A stretch of 64,000 bases of DNA from Bimastos eiseni (lineage: Eukaryota; Annelida; Clitellata; Crassiclitellata; Lumbricidae): the NCBI GenBank assembly GCA_959347315.1, contig OY365810.1, positions 6,611,782-6,675,781 on the forward strand. The letters are read 5' to 3'. Of the stretch, positions 24,401 to 35,761 are shown in pieces; position 1 is the first letter of the stretch, and every line of letters starts with the position of its first letter. The notes beneath the pieces were generated by a model that worked only from the letters and a program-made list of their open reading frames with translations, was not told the DNA's origin and did not search any database. Both the position numbers and the translations under genes were made by a program.

Positions 24401-25384
24401 AATCCTGGTTTTTAGGTTCGTATAATTTATAAAAAATAAAACACTAATTTTATATATATATATATATATATATAAGGACATTTGTTATTTTCAGCCGATT
24501 TTACAGATAAATACAAGTCAGACCTGGTTTTAGTTCAGACGATCACATCAAAAGCTGCAAAGAAGAAAAAGAAAAAGATCTTTGGATTGGCCGTCTTGGA
24601 CAGAGAATTATTCGTTGTGGTAGAAGATTATTCAGAAGTTGAAGTCTACAATTCAATTAAACTGAGTTTGAGTCGTCGATGGAGTCTGGATGAAATGGGT
24701 CGTCCAATGGACATAGTATCCTGCCACATAAATAAATGTCTCTACATCTTCAATTGCAAAGCCCGAGGTTACCCAAATGAGACAAATAAGATTTTCAGGA
24801 TTTATCCAAACGGAAAACTAATTAAGGACTGGTCAACAGGAGACGACTACGGACGTATTTCGGTTACGTACGAATCGAATATCATTTTAACTATTTATTT
24901 AAAAAATCAATTAAACGAATATTCACCCGATGGACAATTGATCCGTGAAATCAATCTATCGTCAAACGTAGATCAGTCTATCATTGGTCCACTCCATGCG
25001 ATAAAACTGACCAATGGCCGTATCCTGGTAAGTCATGGTTCTTTTTCTGGTGACGATCTACACAAAGTATGTCTATTGGATACGGATATGAAACTTGTGA
25101 AGTCATTCGGTGGAAAACGTGGATCTTCCGTCGGACAAGTGGACCGTCCAGTCTATTTGTCCGTCGATGGAGATGGATTCGTGATGGTCGCCGACTATTT
25201 CAACAGTCGAATTTTGTTACTGGATTCGGATATGGAGCTGAGAAGAGAAATTCTCTCAAAGGAAAAGCACGGTTTACGAAATCCGACGAGTATTGTTTTT
25301 GACAAATCAAATGGTCAAATGTTTGTTGTTGACAACGAATGGCACTCTGATGGACGGATTCTGATTTTTCTCTTAAATAACTAA
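17990..25384 (+). CDS. CARD-CARD-coiled coil-NHL propeller protein, gene 1 (8 exons)
   Basis: Exons inferred from GT..AG sites and phase: 17990-18101, 18535-18825, 19493-19789, 20552-20778, 21122-21269, 22319-22984, 23658-23777, 24495-25384. They sum to 2751 nt, 916 codons plus stop, with no internal stop. Exon 2 encodes a CARD-like helical domain (about residues 40-133) and exon 3 a second (about 135-233). Exon 4 is a polar Pro/Ser/Lys linker. Exons 5-7 form a Glu/Lys/Leu-rich coiled coil (about 310-620). Exon 8 is an NHL-type beta-propeller with repeats such as GQVDRPVYLSVDGDGFVMVA followed by DYFNSRI. The layout resembles TRIM-NHL proteins with CARDs replacing RING/B-box. CARDs mediate homotypic assembly in death and innate-immune signalling; scaffold or sensor function is inference. 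The exon 3 acceptor is weak, and a 5' UTR exon upstream is likely. Confidence 0.82.
21376..21740 (+). repeat. Polypurine (GGAGGA-rich) tract in intron 5
   Basis: About 360 bp of almost pure G/A on the plus strand (GGAGGAAG, GGGGAGTAGG and similar). Such strand asymmetry can favour triplex or quadruplex structures and replication stalling. Open frames here encode only low-complexity peptides. The same tract is at 45957-46321. Confidence 0.85.
21758..21828 (+). pseudogene. Partial duplicate of the coiled-coil exon start
   Basis: About 70 bp matches the beginning of exon 6 (22323-22393), sharing GCAAATGCATAAGGTCCAAA and AGTGTGAGAAACTAAGAAAAG. It differs at a CTCGTAGCAG versus CTCGCAGAAG site, which puts a TAG in the original frame. 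No acceptor precedes it. It is a fossil exon fragment beside the polypurine tract, present also in copy 3 (46339-46409). Confidence 0.85.
23042..23336. mobile_element. hAT-type MITE in intron 6 with 8 bp target duplication
   Basis: The 295 bp insert begins CAGGGGTGTAACAAG and ends CTTGTTACACCTCTG, 14 of 15 positions paired. It is flanked by a perfect 8 bp duplication TCATGCAG (23034-23041 and 23337-23344). CAG ends and 8 bp target sites are typical of hAT elements. It contains a run of 13 G and no transposase. Confidence 0.9.
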
Positions 25385-25473
25385 TAGGCCTAATAGGCCT
25401 AAATGACAGGAGTAAACAATATTTCATATGTCTATAGTTGATCTTTAAGTATTTTGATCCCTTTCAATGCAAT

Positions 25474-25479
25474 AATAAA
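25474..25479 (+). terminator. Polyadenylation signal of gene 1
   Basis: AATAAA lies 90 bp after the stop codon, followed by T-rich and GT-containing sequence. The same signal is at the equivalent position in copy 3 (49909-49914). Confidence 0.6.
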
Positions 25480-25718
25480 TTTGCATTTCAAATAAGGTTA
25501 TTTTCTTATACAATTCAGTTGAATTCGGCTTATTTTTCCAAATGTATATTTATGTAATAGGAGGATTTATCTAGCGCCCTTTCAAGAACATCTAGGCCTA
25601 CTCAGAAGTGCGTTCCTACCAATGATGCATTGCCTACATAGTGCAGGTATGGGAAAAAATGAATACGGGCCTACATGTATGTATGAACCAATCAATCAAT
25701 GAAACTTAAGAAGTAGGC

Positions 25719-28700
25719 CTCTTTCTGAAGTAGGCCTAACTATAGTAGCCAAGGGCCAACTCAATCCACAACAAACATCTCTTCATAATTTAGTGTCGTT
25801 CGCGAACTAATGACGACTGTATTCTTGCATATTTATGCTTTCAGTATACACAACATCTGATACCGCAAAGCAGAGAACAGCCTAATCGTCGATTGTCGCA
25901 CCGAGCTAGTCACTAAACTTTCGCTTCAACCCATTTTCCACTTAAAGACGCGATTACTGTATATCATTGACACTGGATGGAAAATTCAATTAGACCTACA
26001 TGTCATCAAGATTATTATACTCTGTTATATATTGTGGCACCTTTCGTAATACGCTCTACAAAATTGAGTGACTTTGGCAGGCCTAAGCCGCTGTTTTGCA
26101 ACATCATTTAATGTTTATTCATGTGTGACGTGTCGATTAGGCCTATTTGCGTTTTGTCTGTTATTGGCAATTGTTATTACAAGCAGTAATTTGTATATCG
26201 CCGTTTCGGGCGAAAAGCAAATGCATTTCCTAACTTATTTTAAATAAATGATGTTGTTAATAAAAATATCAATGCAGCTGCCATCTTTACGTTTCTTTGC
26301 ACTGTTTGAGATGAAAAGGATGACGTAACGGATTCGCTCTTAGGGCTCTGATTGAATGAAGCTGCAACGTGTCAGCCAATCAGTGACCGTCCTTTCTGAC
26401 ATTGCGGGCGATGTATGTGATCAGCTATGCAATGAATAAAGTGAATCTATGCGATGAATAAAGTGACATCCGGGTACTCGGGATGGTTATTTTGAAGGGT
26501 TATTTGAACGTACAGTCACCGAAAGTTTATCTAAATTTATGCTACTCCAGTCAAAAAAAATCCACTTTTGAAGACATGTTAATTATATTGCAAGTTCCAT
26601 AAATTAAGTCGTTTTATTTCGGTAACAAAAACAAGCGTGACTGCCGATATGTCCTCCACAAGTCCCGGATATAGTCAAAGACATATATTCTAGGTAATTG
26701 ACCCAGTTTTCGTCGGCCTCGTATCCCTTCCACATTAGACCCAGATTGAACTCAAGCGCTTCTTCAAAATTCTAATATCCATCTTTTTATAAAGAATTCG
26801 GCTTATTTCACTCGCATTTAACATAAAATGTCTAGACTTACAGCCTAATAACAGCCTTCATACTATCGTCAGATCAATCAACTCAGTCTCCTCCCTCTCC
26901 TTTCTCATTTAAAATTTCATAATAATAAATAATATATATACATATATATATAGGTCTATATATTATCCTAAAATATTATTAATGCATTAATATATATATG
27001 TATATATATAACAACAGTGCACGCAGCAATATGGGGCACGGTGACACGTCCTGCAACGACACGCCTATGCCTACAAGTTTAACAGTGGTTCAGATAATTG
27101 AAGATCCTGTTGTCAAGTGTACAACCATGTTGCTCCTGACATTAGAATACCGATAGATATCAACAATAACATACTTCTGTGACTGATTGAAAACATTTCG
27201 AGATAAGTGCACCAAAGAAACGACTCGACAACAAAAAAACGTACGTCCAAATTACATTGTCTCCTCCCCCTTAATTATTCATTTCGCGTTATTGAATGAA
27301 TGGCATTAAGTGATGCGGCCTGCTTACGAACTTCCTGGTCTTCAGTTGCTAGACAATAAAAAAATACCTGCGATAATTATAAAAATCTGAAGCTAGATCA
27401 GAACGGGTCGTGCATTCGCATCTATCACTTCCTTCAGGATGAATGCCTACTATTTTCACACTCTGAATTTCTCGTTGAATGAGTTATTGAAACACTCAGA
27501 AGGGAAGTGGATCTAGCTGCAGAACACGGAGAAAACTATGTTGTCTTTACTAATTGCCTTAAGACTTTTCTTTTCTCATTGGCTAAGAAATCTTGAAAAG
27601 ATGAGACTTAGATTTCGAGCGGGAATCCGCTATGTAGGGAAACATGTCCTAAACTCTTAATAAATTATGACATAGCTAGAAGTGTATTATTAAGTTAGCC
27701 TCACTTATTGACTGCATGCTGCGGATAAGGTACGATAACCGTTCTGCAAACGGTTTACCAGGCCAAAGAATCATTGCTTTTGCTTTAAAGTGCAGTGCTT
27801 AGGCGGCGAGTAAGCAGACATTTTTTTCTAGATGCACACTGTAGGGCCTACAACAAGTAGCTATTTATTTATTATTTATTACCAAAATTTGATACCGCCC
27901 TTCTTCCAACATTTTTTGCTCAGAAGTGCATACACATTCCTCGACGGCGCAATTGCAGTTGTACTGCAGAGCAATTGTGCGCGAAGGACTTGCTCAAGGT
28001 CCCTACACAGTGACTCCCCCGGACGAGGGTCGAACCCGCTCGCTCAGCGCACACTGAACGCTACGGGCTGACCGCTCTAACCGATCAGCCACTGTGCCAC
28101 AACAGTCTCTATTAAGGAAGGCATAGGCCTACATATTCAGAATGTAGCCTATCATGTTCAGTTCAAAGAGTTGTGTTTGTTAATTTAGCATGCAATATGT
28201 TGTTCAATTGAAGTACGTTTAATGAAACCAAGCGTACACCTACAAAGTTGTACCAATATAAAAATTAGAATTATATTTAATTTCTCGCTTTAATTTGAGC
28301 TAAAATTTTAAAGAATTGAATTTAAATTTAGTCTATTTGGAATATCAAAGAGTCTGCCAAGCAAAAAAACTCACCTACAGTATATTAACAGCCATGCACA
28401 GACAGCTGTTGAAATATTTAGACGTTCCCACAGAAACGAAAACTGAAGCCCGAAATTTTTTGGTGTGCCCTGCTTGTTTTCCGAGTGCCCCAGCATTTAC
28501 AGAGCACTGTGTTTGCGTCAAATATTAAGCATTCGAAGACCTGTCAAAGCCACAGACTACATAGAATGAGCAAAGGCATCCGTTCTTTAAAATAAATACG
28601 GCATGACCGGACTAATGAAGCACCACTTGAAACTTTTAAGGATATGCACATAGGCCTAGTTATAATAGAATTTCTTCAATAAATTGTTGAAATATTAAGC

Positions 28701-29636
28701 TTAGACCGGTCGCCCATTTGAGTGTAGTTCTTTTGAGTGTCACTTTTATTGGCCGGTCGCTCTTATGAGGCGCTCCCATTTATGCGTGCTCTTTTGCTGG
28801 TAGCCCTATTGTGTGCGCCCGTATTGATGATTACCGTGTACACACTTGAGTGCAAAAGACTTAGAGATAATAACAGTCCAAACACTGGTCGTAACGTTTT
28901 TGCTTACGTCAATTTGAGTAAGTAAATTCGCAAGTAGAATGACAACTAGAATCTCTGCTCCGTCTGATATCAGCTGACCAATAATTGTTTTAATTTTTTA
29001 AATAACCATCTATTTATGCAAATTTTGCGTGCCTCTGAGTTTTAGAAAGTGAAGGGGCACGTGCCCCTGCAAGACACACGGCGCCGGTGCCTATGCTATT
29101 ATGTTGATACAGACACCACTCACATATGCAGGAAATAATTGAAAAACTTCATATATAATTGGTGTAACAGAAAAGTAACTTTTTCAGGATGATTGCAAAC
29201 ATGGTAAATTCGAATCCATCTCGTGATCATCTGACACACTTGTGGAAATCGGTCGAGCACATAATAACGACACCAGGAATGGAATCGAAGTCAACAGCAG
29301 GTAGGTAGCAAGTGGGCTTACCTCACTAATGCGACTGTTTTATTAGAATACATTTTCACAATTTATGTACTCACTATTTATTCAAAAGATGGGGTCTAAG
29401 CTCACCACACGTTACAATCAAACTGGATACAGTTGGCAGAATTTATGACTAGGCTATGGCCGTCTTAAATATAGATAACAATGAATACCTTTTCTATAGC
29501 GACCGTATGGCCCTTTCTTTAATGAATTTGGTATTAAGAATAATGTCGGCCTACAGGATTTCAATTTGGCAGTGGTTAAATTCGCATGCTTTAATGCACG
29601 TGTCTTATGATATTGAAATTTGCTCTAAGCTTAGAT
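25719..29636. repeat. Segmental duplication block P, copy 2
   Basis: Nearly identical to 14520-18437. Its right end is abrupt. After CTTAGATAAT the sequence skips about 40 bp present in copy 1 and continues with more diverged homologous sequence, so this is a recombination breakpoint between a young and an older duplicate. Confidence 0.95.
27861..28098 (-). mobile_element. tRNA-derived SINE, copy within block P2
   Basis: The same element as at 16662-16899, carried along by the segmental duplication rather than by independent insertion, because all flanking sequence is also shared. Confidence 0.82.
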
Positions 29637-30794
29637 AATTATCGCATTGGCGATCAATACAAATCATACGATAACAGAATCCATACAATTGCAGCAGAAC
29701 ATGAAAACCTAATCCGAGGACAATACAATCAACTGTTGAATCACTTAACGAGTGTTTCGGAAATCGCCGCACAGATGTTCCAGGAATTTAAGTTAACCGA
29801 AAAAGAACTTGAACACGTTCAACAATTTCAAGCCACTCCAATCAGAGCCAGTGACGAACTACTGAATTTCATTATTAGAAAATCTGGAGATGTACATGTA
29901 TACGAGAGCTTTCTTCAAGCGCTGAAGACAACTAAGCAACATGATTTATACCAGATGCTAACTGTTTCCGTTCAACAGAGCGACCAATCAGGTTTGCACA
30001 ATTTGCCTATTCTTTTGTAACGACTGGGTGATAAAGTCCATAAATTTAAAAAAGAAAAGCATTTGGAAATCAGTAACTTAATCAGGCCGTTAGACGATAT
30101 TAGAAATATAGAAGTAATCTTGAAGGAGCAATAAAAAGTAAATTTTTGAAACTCTGCAGTTAACAGTTAAAATGTCAGGCATTTCTTAATCAGCATGTAA
30201 ATAATATTATATATATATATAGATATATATGCTCAAAATATTCTTTTAGAATATAGGACTCTGTTCGAATCTGGAAGCTCTAGGCCCTATTCGAAAATCT
30301 TCACAATGAATTGCAGACTGAAGTTTCAACCAAAACGGCATTGCTTCGGTTGAGCTGGTCGAGCGACAACACTTTGAGCAGTTGCGTTCAGAAAATTATT
30401 CAAGGTACATAATAATTTTATAACGTCTGAACTTTGAATATTGCTTGAAACTGGAGCGTGAAAGAAAATTCACTTATGCCATCCAGCAAGTGGCAAAGGC
30501 CTACTCGATTTGAATAAAATGTAGTTATTTGTGTTTAAGGGTCGGAAACTTACAAAGTCCAGAGTCAAAGTAAAGATAAACTCGCAGAAGAAAAGCGCGA
30601 GAAACTAAGACTCGAACTTCTTCAGGAGAGAAACAGATTCATTTTCTTTCACGATGCGATTGAACGGGAGAAGAATGAAACCGCAAAAACAGCAAACAGT
30701 ATTGCAAGAAAGAATATATGATTTAGAGATGAGTCTGAAGTCCTCAGTAGATGCTAATGGGAACCTCAATAAGAGATTTCAGGAGTCTAAATAG
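29189..30794 (+). pseudogene. Truncated CARD-coiled coil pseudogene (copy 2)
   Basis: The first exon (29189-29300) and CARD exon (29695-29991) are intact, with substitutions such as IRASDELLNF and an HV insertion relative to gene 1. The second CARD exon and the linker exon are absent. A decayed coiled-coil exon is visible at about 30250-30402 (shared ATGAATTGCAGACTGAAGTT) and another at about 30540-30794. In the latter an indel near 30690 shifts the frame, and a TAG closes the homologous frame at 30792. No helix exon 7 or propeller follows. At most it could express a single-CARD protein from its first two exons. Confidence 0.8.
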
Positions 30795-31282
30795 TATTAA
30801 ATTATGATTTGAGAAAAATCAGGATATCGCTGGAAAGACAATATTATAAACGAAGCCAAATTAAGCCAGGGACGATAAATGGGGGCATTGGATTTGACAA
30901 ATGATAGGGGAGAATTGCGTGGAAATAGCTTATTCACCCGCCAAATGTCCAGCATCAGGAAATGATGTTGATGCAACGATTGCCTGCCACCAGTCATCTT
31001 CGAAATAAACTGTAACAACATGTAGACCCTACTACTAACTATTACCTATTGTTACAGCGAATTGTAAGCCCAGGTAATCTTCCAGATATGTAGTGGTTTA
31101 GAGTGGTGATATAAAGACGGATTCGCAACAGTCTATGGTAGATCAATCCAGAAGTCTATCCCGCTAGGACAGACATTTGTCTCGAGATTTTTTGCTTCAT
31201 CTGATCACAGCAGACAACGGGCATAATTATATTAATAGAAGGCTGTCAGTGAGGATATCACACGGCGAAGGAGAGAGCCTCC
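30795..31282. other. Unassigned stretch after the pseudogene
   Basis: No exon of the CARD family and no terminal-repeat pair was recognised. An open frame at 30797-31021 on minus has no motif. Confidence 0.4.
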
Positions 31283-31390
31283 TCAAGGTCCCTACACAGT
31301 GACTGACGCCTCGGACGAGGGTCGAACTCGCTCGCTCAGCGCACACTGAGCGTTACGAGCCGACCGCTCTAACCAATCGGCCACCGTGCC
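31283..31390 (-). mobile_element. SINE fragment, diverged
   Basis: Head-end fragment of the same tRNA-derived SINE family as at 16662. The box B region (GAGTTCGACCC) and the GTTAGAGCGGTCGGCTC box A region are recognisable, with several substitutions and an extra GACG. This is an independent, older copy. Confidence 0.75.
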
Positions 31391-31699
31391 ACACGATGGA
31401 CGGCTCTCGTTCATATTCTAGTCGTAGATGAGCCTTATGTCAATTGGGTCACCTGTCGGGGACAATAAACCTACATGTACATACAAGGCGTTTCTAATGT
31501 AGATTTTTAAAACAGAGGACTCATGCTAGAGCATGGGGTCAGTCATAGATCGATTGTCAGCCTCAGTGTAAATGGTTGACATAGAGGCCTTTGGCGTTCC
31601 ATGCGCTGAGGGAAGCGCGTCTCATAAAATTATTACACACAAAATTAATGTATAGGCCCTACATGTATACTGACTCTTTGAAAAACGTGCAGTTTGCAT

Positions 31700-32285
31700 G
31701 ACCCGTGCATTATACATATATATATGTATATATATAATACACATGTCATGTATAGGCCTGCATAACATGTTTATTGTATATTTGGTCCAATACTCTGTGT
31801 TGGGCTACCTAAATCCTGGTTCAAAGTGTAAACGAGCTAATCGTTTGCTGTTTTCTTTTCTTTCTCCTCTCCTTTAGAATTGACATTCAAAAACATTATA
31901 TATATATATATATTAAATATATATATATATATATATTAAACATATATATTTTAATATGCAAATACATATAGGAACAGGCGTTGTCTCTAGTTTACATGTA
32001 CATGTATCAAGGTCTTTTATGGTGTATGTGATCCAGTTAGAACATTCCTATAGCCATACGTTAAATAGTGTAAATCAGGTCATTGGAGATCCTGTTTATC
32101 AAGTGCATGCCTATTTCCTAATCTATGCACCGAATATAACGGCATTTGCTGTATACATACTGAATCTGTAACTGATAGAAAACACTGCGAAATAAGTTCA
32201 CCAAAGAACTGACTAAACCATAAGCACGTACGTATCACATTGCAGGTTTTTTTTATTCCAATGACTTTTAACGAGATATGCAACT
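31700..32285. repeat. Diverged paralogue of the gene 1 upstream region
   Basis: Collinear with 15720-16080: shared TGGAGATCCTGTT(T)ATCAAGTG-like words, CCGA(A)TA, CTGTAACTGATAGAAAACA versus CTGTGACTGATTGAAAACA, AAATAAGTTCACCAAAGAA versus GATAAGTGCACCAAAGAAA, and ACGTACGT. An AT microsatellite (31893-31955) sits where block P has one. This suggests an older fourth member of the array began here. Confidence 0.65.
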
Positions 32286-32321
32286 ACGTGAGATGATGAT
32301 GGTGGTAATGATGATTATTTC

Positions 32322-33207
32322 CAGAGTTGTATGGTCTCGAGACAGTGGCTCGGTCTCGAGACGTTTCGAGACAGTTTTTTAGTGTCTCGGTCTTGGTCTC
32401 GAAAGCCTGCTGTCTCGGTTCCGGTCTCGAGGTAGTGTCTCGAGCTTTTAGAAACTGTCTTGAAGTGAAAGTCTTGTTCTGTCTCGAACAAGCGGTCCTG
32501 ATAAGTTTCGCGTTAACTGTCTTAAAATTTTGCGCTAGAAACTTAAACTGGAATCAACGAGAAACGGTAATTCTGGTTAACGCGCGTGTCACATTATACT
32601 GAAATGAATTCAGTTGTCTTAAAGTGGAAAAATGTCTGAGAAAGAACCTGAAATTGTGAAGTTTGCGTTTTCGCAATTTGAAGTTAGGCCTATTTACAAA
32701 CAATAGCTATTGACTATTAGTTTGTAATTGATGTAAAACCACCATAACCGAAACGATCGGGGCAATTTCGAGTTTCTTAGGGTGAGTATGGATATGCGCA
32801 AATTTATAATTTCATTTGGTATTTGGTTTCAAATGTGCTTCTTTAAAATCGTCTAGAAAATTTCAGACGTGCTTTCTTTATACTATTCAGAAGATAGGAC
32901 GAAGAAGAAATATCGAAAAAGATAAAACTCGGCAATATAAAAACTGTTCTTGGGAATTGATACAAAATACATTATAATTAAGTTTCAAATTGAAATTACA
33001 AATGAACCTTATTCCCGAAAACCGATGCATTAGTATTTTACAGCCTTTTATATAGGATCACTTGTTTTTTACTGTCTAGAACTGTCTTGAACCTAGTGTC
33101 TCGGTACCTCACTGTCTCGGTCTCGGTACCTCACTGTCTCGGTCTCGGTACCTCACTGTCTCGGTCTCGTCTTGGTCTTGAAGTTTAAGGTCTTGCATAC
33201 AACACTG
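32322..33207. mobile_element. hAT-like non-autonomous element, 886 bp
   Basis: Ends CAGAGTTGTATG and CATACAACACTG are inverted repeats (11 of 12 positions). They are flanked by an 8 bp near-duplication ATTATTTC / ATTATTTG (32314-32321 and 33208-33215). Both subterminal regions consist of GTCTCGG / GTCTTGG / TCGAGAC tandem words, which the 34888 element also carries. There is no transposase. CAG-type ends and 8 bp target sites support hAT. Confidence 0.85.
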
Positions 33208-33290
33208 ATTATTTGTGATGTTGACACAGACTACCACGACGATAATTATGATGATGATGATGATGATGATTATGGTGAATATGACGATTA

Positions 33291-34257
33291 TGATTGATTG
33301 ATTGATTTTTTTTGATTGATTGATTTTTATTTTTCTGCAACCAAAGCAAAACAAGAATCATTATCCGGATAAGAAAATAAAGTATACAAAACACATTGCA
33401 AAAAATTATTATAGCAATAGATAGGTTACAGATGGGAAAGCCCCAAGGGATTTTCTCCCGCTGACGGGGCTACCCCCAAGTCTATTCAATAGATCATTGG
33501 GCACAGTTTTGTTTATCAAAATTCTAAGCTATGGTAACTAACATCACATAGCACATAAGTATTTTAAGAAGTATGCTAGATACTTAACTAACTTAGCTAG
33601 CCTTATCTAAGCTACCATTCGTCCACTGCCGCAGCAGATCTGCCAAGGGTATCTTAATTTGCCTAGAATGCCCTAATCCTTCTGGAGGAGGGGATCAAAT
33701 ATTAAATGGGCCATGAGTTTGTGCTTGAAGAGGTGTAGAGTAGATGCTAGTAAAATGTCAGTCGGGATTTCGTTCCATATTTTAGGTCCTGTACATCTAA
33801 TAGCAAATTTGCGAGTATTGGTACGTGCATATGCAAGCTGGTACTTATTAGCGCACCTGGTAGGATACGAGTGTACCATGTGTCCTTCTTTAAAGTAGTT
33901 TTCATGACCCCAGGGTAGCAGTCCATGTTTAGAGCGGAACACAATAACAGCAATTTGTAGAGTAGTTATCTGATGGACCGTCAATATTTTAAAATTTTTA
34001 TATGCTCCAGTCGTAGATGCGGTTCCGGCGAAGCCAGCTACGAAGCGCACTGCTCGTTTTTGAAGTAGTACTAGCTTTTTAAGTTTCGAAGGATAGGTAG
34101 AAGCCCAGATGGCATTGCAGTATGAGAGATATGGATAGACCATTGAGTAATATAATTGGGTTCTTATGGTTGGTGGTAATAGATAAGAAGCTCTTTTTAG
34201 GGCCCCCACGTTCTTGATGATAATGAGTAAAACACTGTCCGATTTTAACTGTGTTGT
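33291..34257 (-). mobile_element. LINE 3' fragment (CR1/L2/Jockey-like RT C-terminus), unit 1
   Basis: Open minus-strand frame from about 34257 to 33673 with the hallmarks of the region after the RT catalytic core: YYSMVYPYLSYCNAIWAS, then KKLVLLQKRAVRFV, then LQIAVIVFRSKHGLLP, and a terminal PKIWNEIP. A 3' UTR follows down to a (TTGA)n-type tail near 33291-33330, the sort of short tandem tail seen in CR1/L2-type elements. The element is 5'-truncated and lacks the catalytic YxDD region. Clade assignment is tentative. Confidence 0.8.
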
Positions 34258-34887
34258 TTAGGGTAAGCAGTATAGCCTACATCTACACAAAATCTATCGT
34301 GACAGGTGGATTTATGCCACCGAGTATGCCTACACGTTTGCACGAACAGCATCTTCTTAATAGGCTTACATACAGGACATGTGCATGAAGTATTATTATT
34401 ATTATTATTAGTAGTAGTAGTATTATTATTATTATTTTGACACTGAGAAATGTCTGTCATCAAAACAATTACTATTCCCCTTTAATATTAATAGAAATAG
34501 TTTCGTTTGGAATGACGTCTGATGCGTTAATCTAACAATATAGTTGTTGGTTTCCTATCGAGATTTCTCATAAGCGATTCGCAAGTGTGCAATAAGCAGA
34601 AAGGCAACACTTCCTGACGATGTAGACCCTGCAGCTTTATTGCTGCTTTGTTGCTGCTTTATTGCTGCTTTATTGCTGCTTCATTGCTGCAATGCGACGA
34701 CAAGCGACATTTCGTCGCGTGAGAATTATCTTGGCGAATATCCAAAATACAAAATTATTAACGAGTGTTTTCGTATAAGTGTTCATAGATATAGTGAGAA
34801 TTTTTAAAGGAAAAGTCTTTTAAGTGTCTGGATAAACCACACTAAATGCTAATGTATTTTTATAACTAGACGGCTGCAACTATCAAT

Positions 34888-35761
34888 CAGGGATGTGGTC
34901 TCGACATCGCGGTCTTGGTCTCGAGACCGGAAAACTGCGGTCTTGGTCTCGAATGCGTCGGTCTTGGGCTTGGTCTCGGACCATCGGTCTTAGTCTCGGT
35001 CTTGGTCTCGAATGCGTCGGTCTTGGTCTCGGACCATCGGTCTTGGTCTCGGTCTTGGTCCAGAATGCGTCGTTCTTGGTCTTAAAGAAATGGTCTTGGG
35101 ATTGGTCTCCGTCTTAAATTAGCGTTTTTGATCATTTACCGTATAATAGAGCAATGTTTAGATGTTTGACGGTTATTTTAGATTATTGGAGACACCGGAT
35201 GCTTAGGCTTCACGCGATTTTTGGCGTGCTGACCATCTTTATATACATGCTACTACGGGCAGAAAAAAATGCATTTGCAACGGAGCCAGCAACTTAAAAA
35301 TTTGCTTTCACAAATTTCAAGGTTTTGGAACAATCTATGTGGTTGCCCTGTTCGGCCAAGTGTAGACACTGTTAACCTACAATTCCGAGGTCCGTGGCAC
35401 AAGTACACCATTCAAACAGAACGTTAATCTACTTGTTTAGTATATACCCATCGTAAACTGTAAGTAGTTTTTAGCGTGATTTTCTCAGGCAGAAGCCAAG
35501 GGGCTGAACCTGTAAAAGCTCAGAGTGGCCAGTAAAACTGGTTTCTGGACCATTATTCGGATTAATATTCTTCACCAATAAAATTAATGTTTTAGGCGTG
35601 TTATTCCAATTTAGCGTCTTAATAAATTGAATTGCTTTAAAAAGGATCGGTCTTGGTCTTGTTCTCGGACGATCGGTCTCGGTTTTAGTCTTGGTCTAGG
35701 ACCACTCGGTCTTGGTCTTGGACCTCTTGGTCTTGAGGTTTTGGTCTCGTACCCAACACTG
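34888..35761. mobile_element. hAT-like element with GGTCTTGG subterminal repeats, unit 1
   Basis: The 874 bp element begins CAGGGATGTGG and ends CCCAACACTG, imperfect CAG-type inverted ends. It is flanked by a perfect 8 bp duplication CTATCAAT (34880-34887 and 35762-35769). Both ends hold arrays of GGTCTTGGTCTCG / CGGACCATC words; the middle is unique AT-rich DNA without transposase. Open frames over the arrays encode only Trp/Ser/Gly/Leu low-complexity strings. Confidence 0.88.

Larger units (their letters stand above)
18138..25712. repeat. Segmental duplication block Q, copy 1
   Basis: This 7.6 kb block, containing all but the first exon of gene 1 plus the 3' flank, recurs at 42719-50147. 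The offset is 24581 bp until the intronic MITE at 23042, then about 24438 and 24435 after small indels. Substitutions are sparse, so the duplication is recent. Confidence 0.95.
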
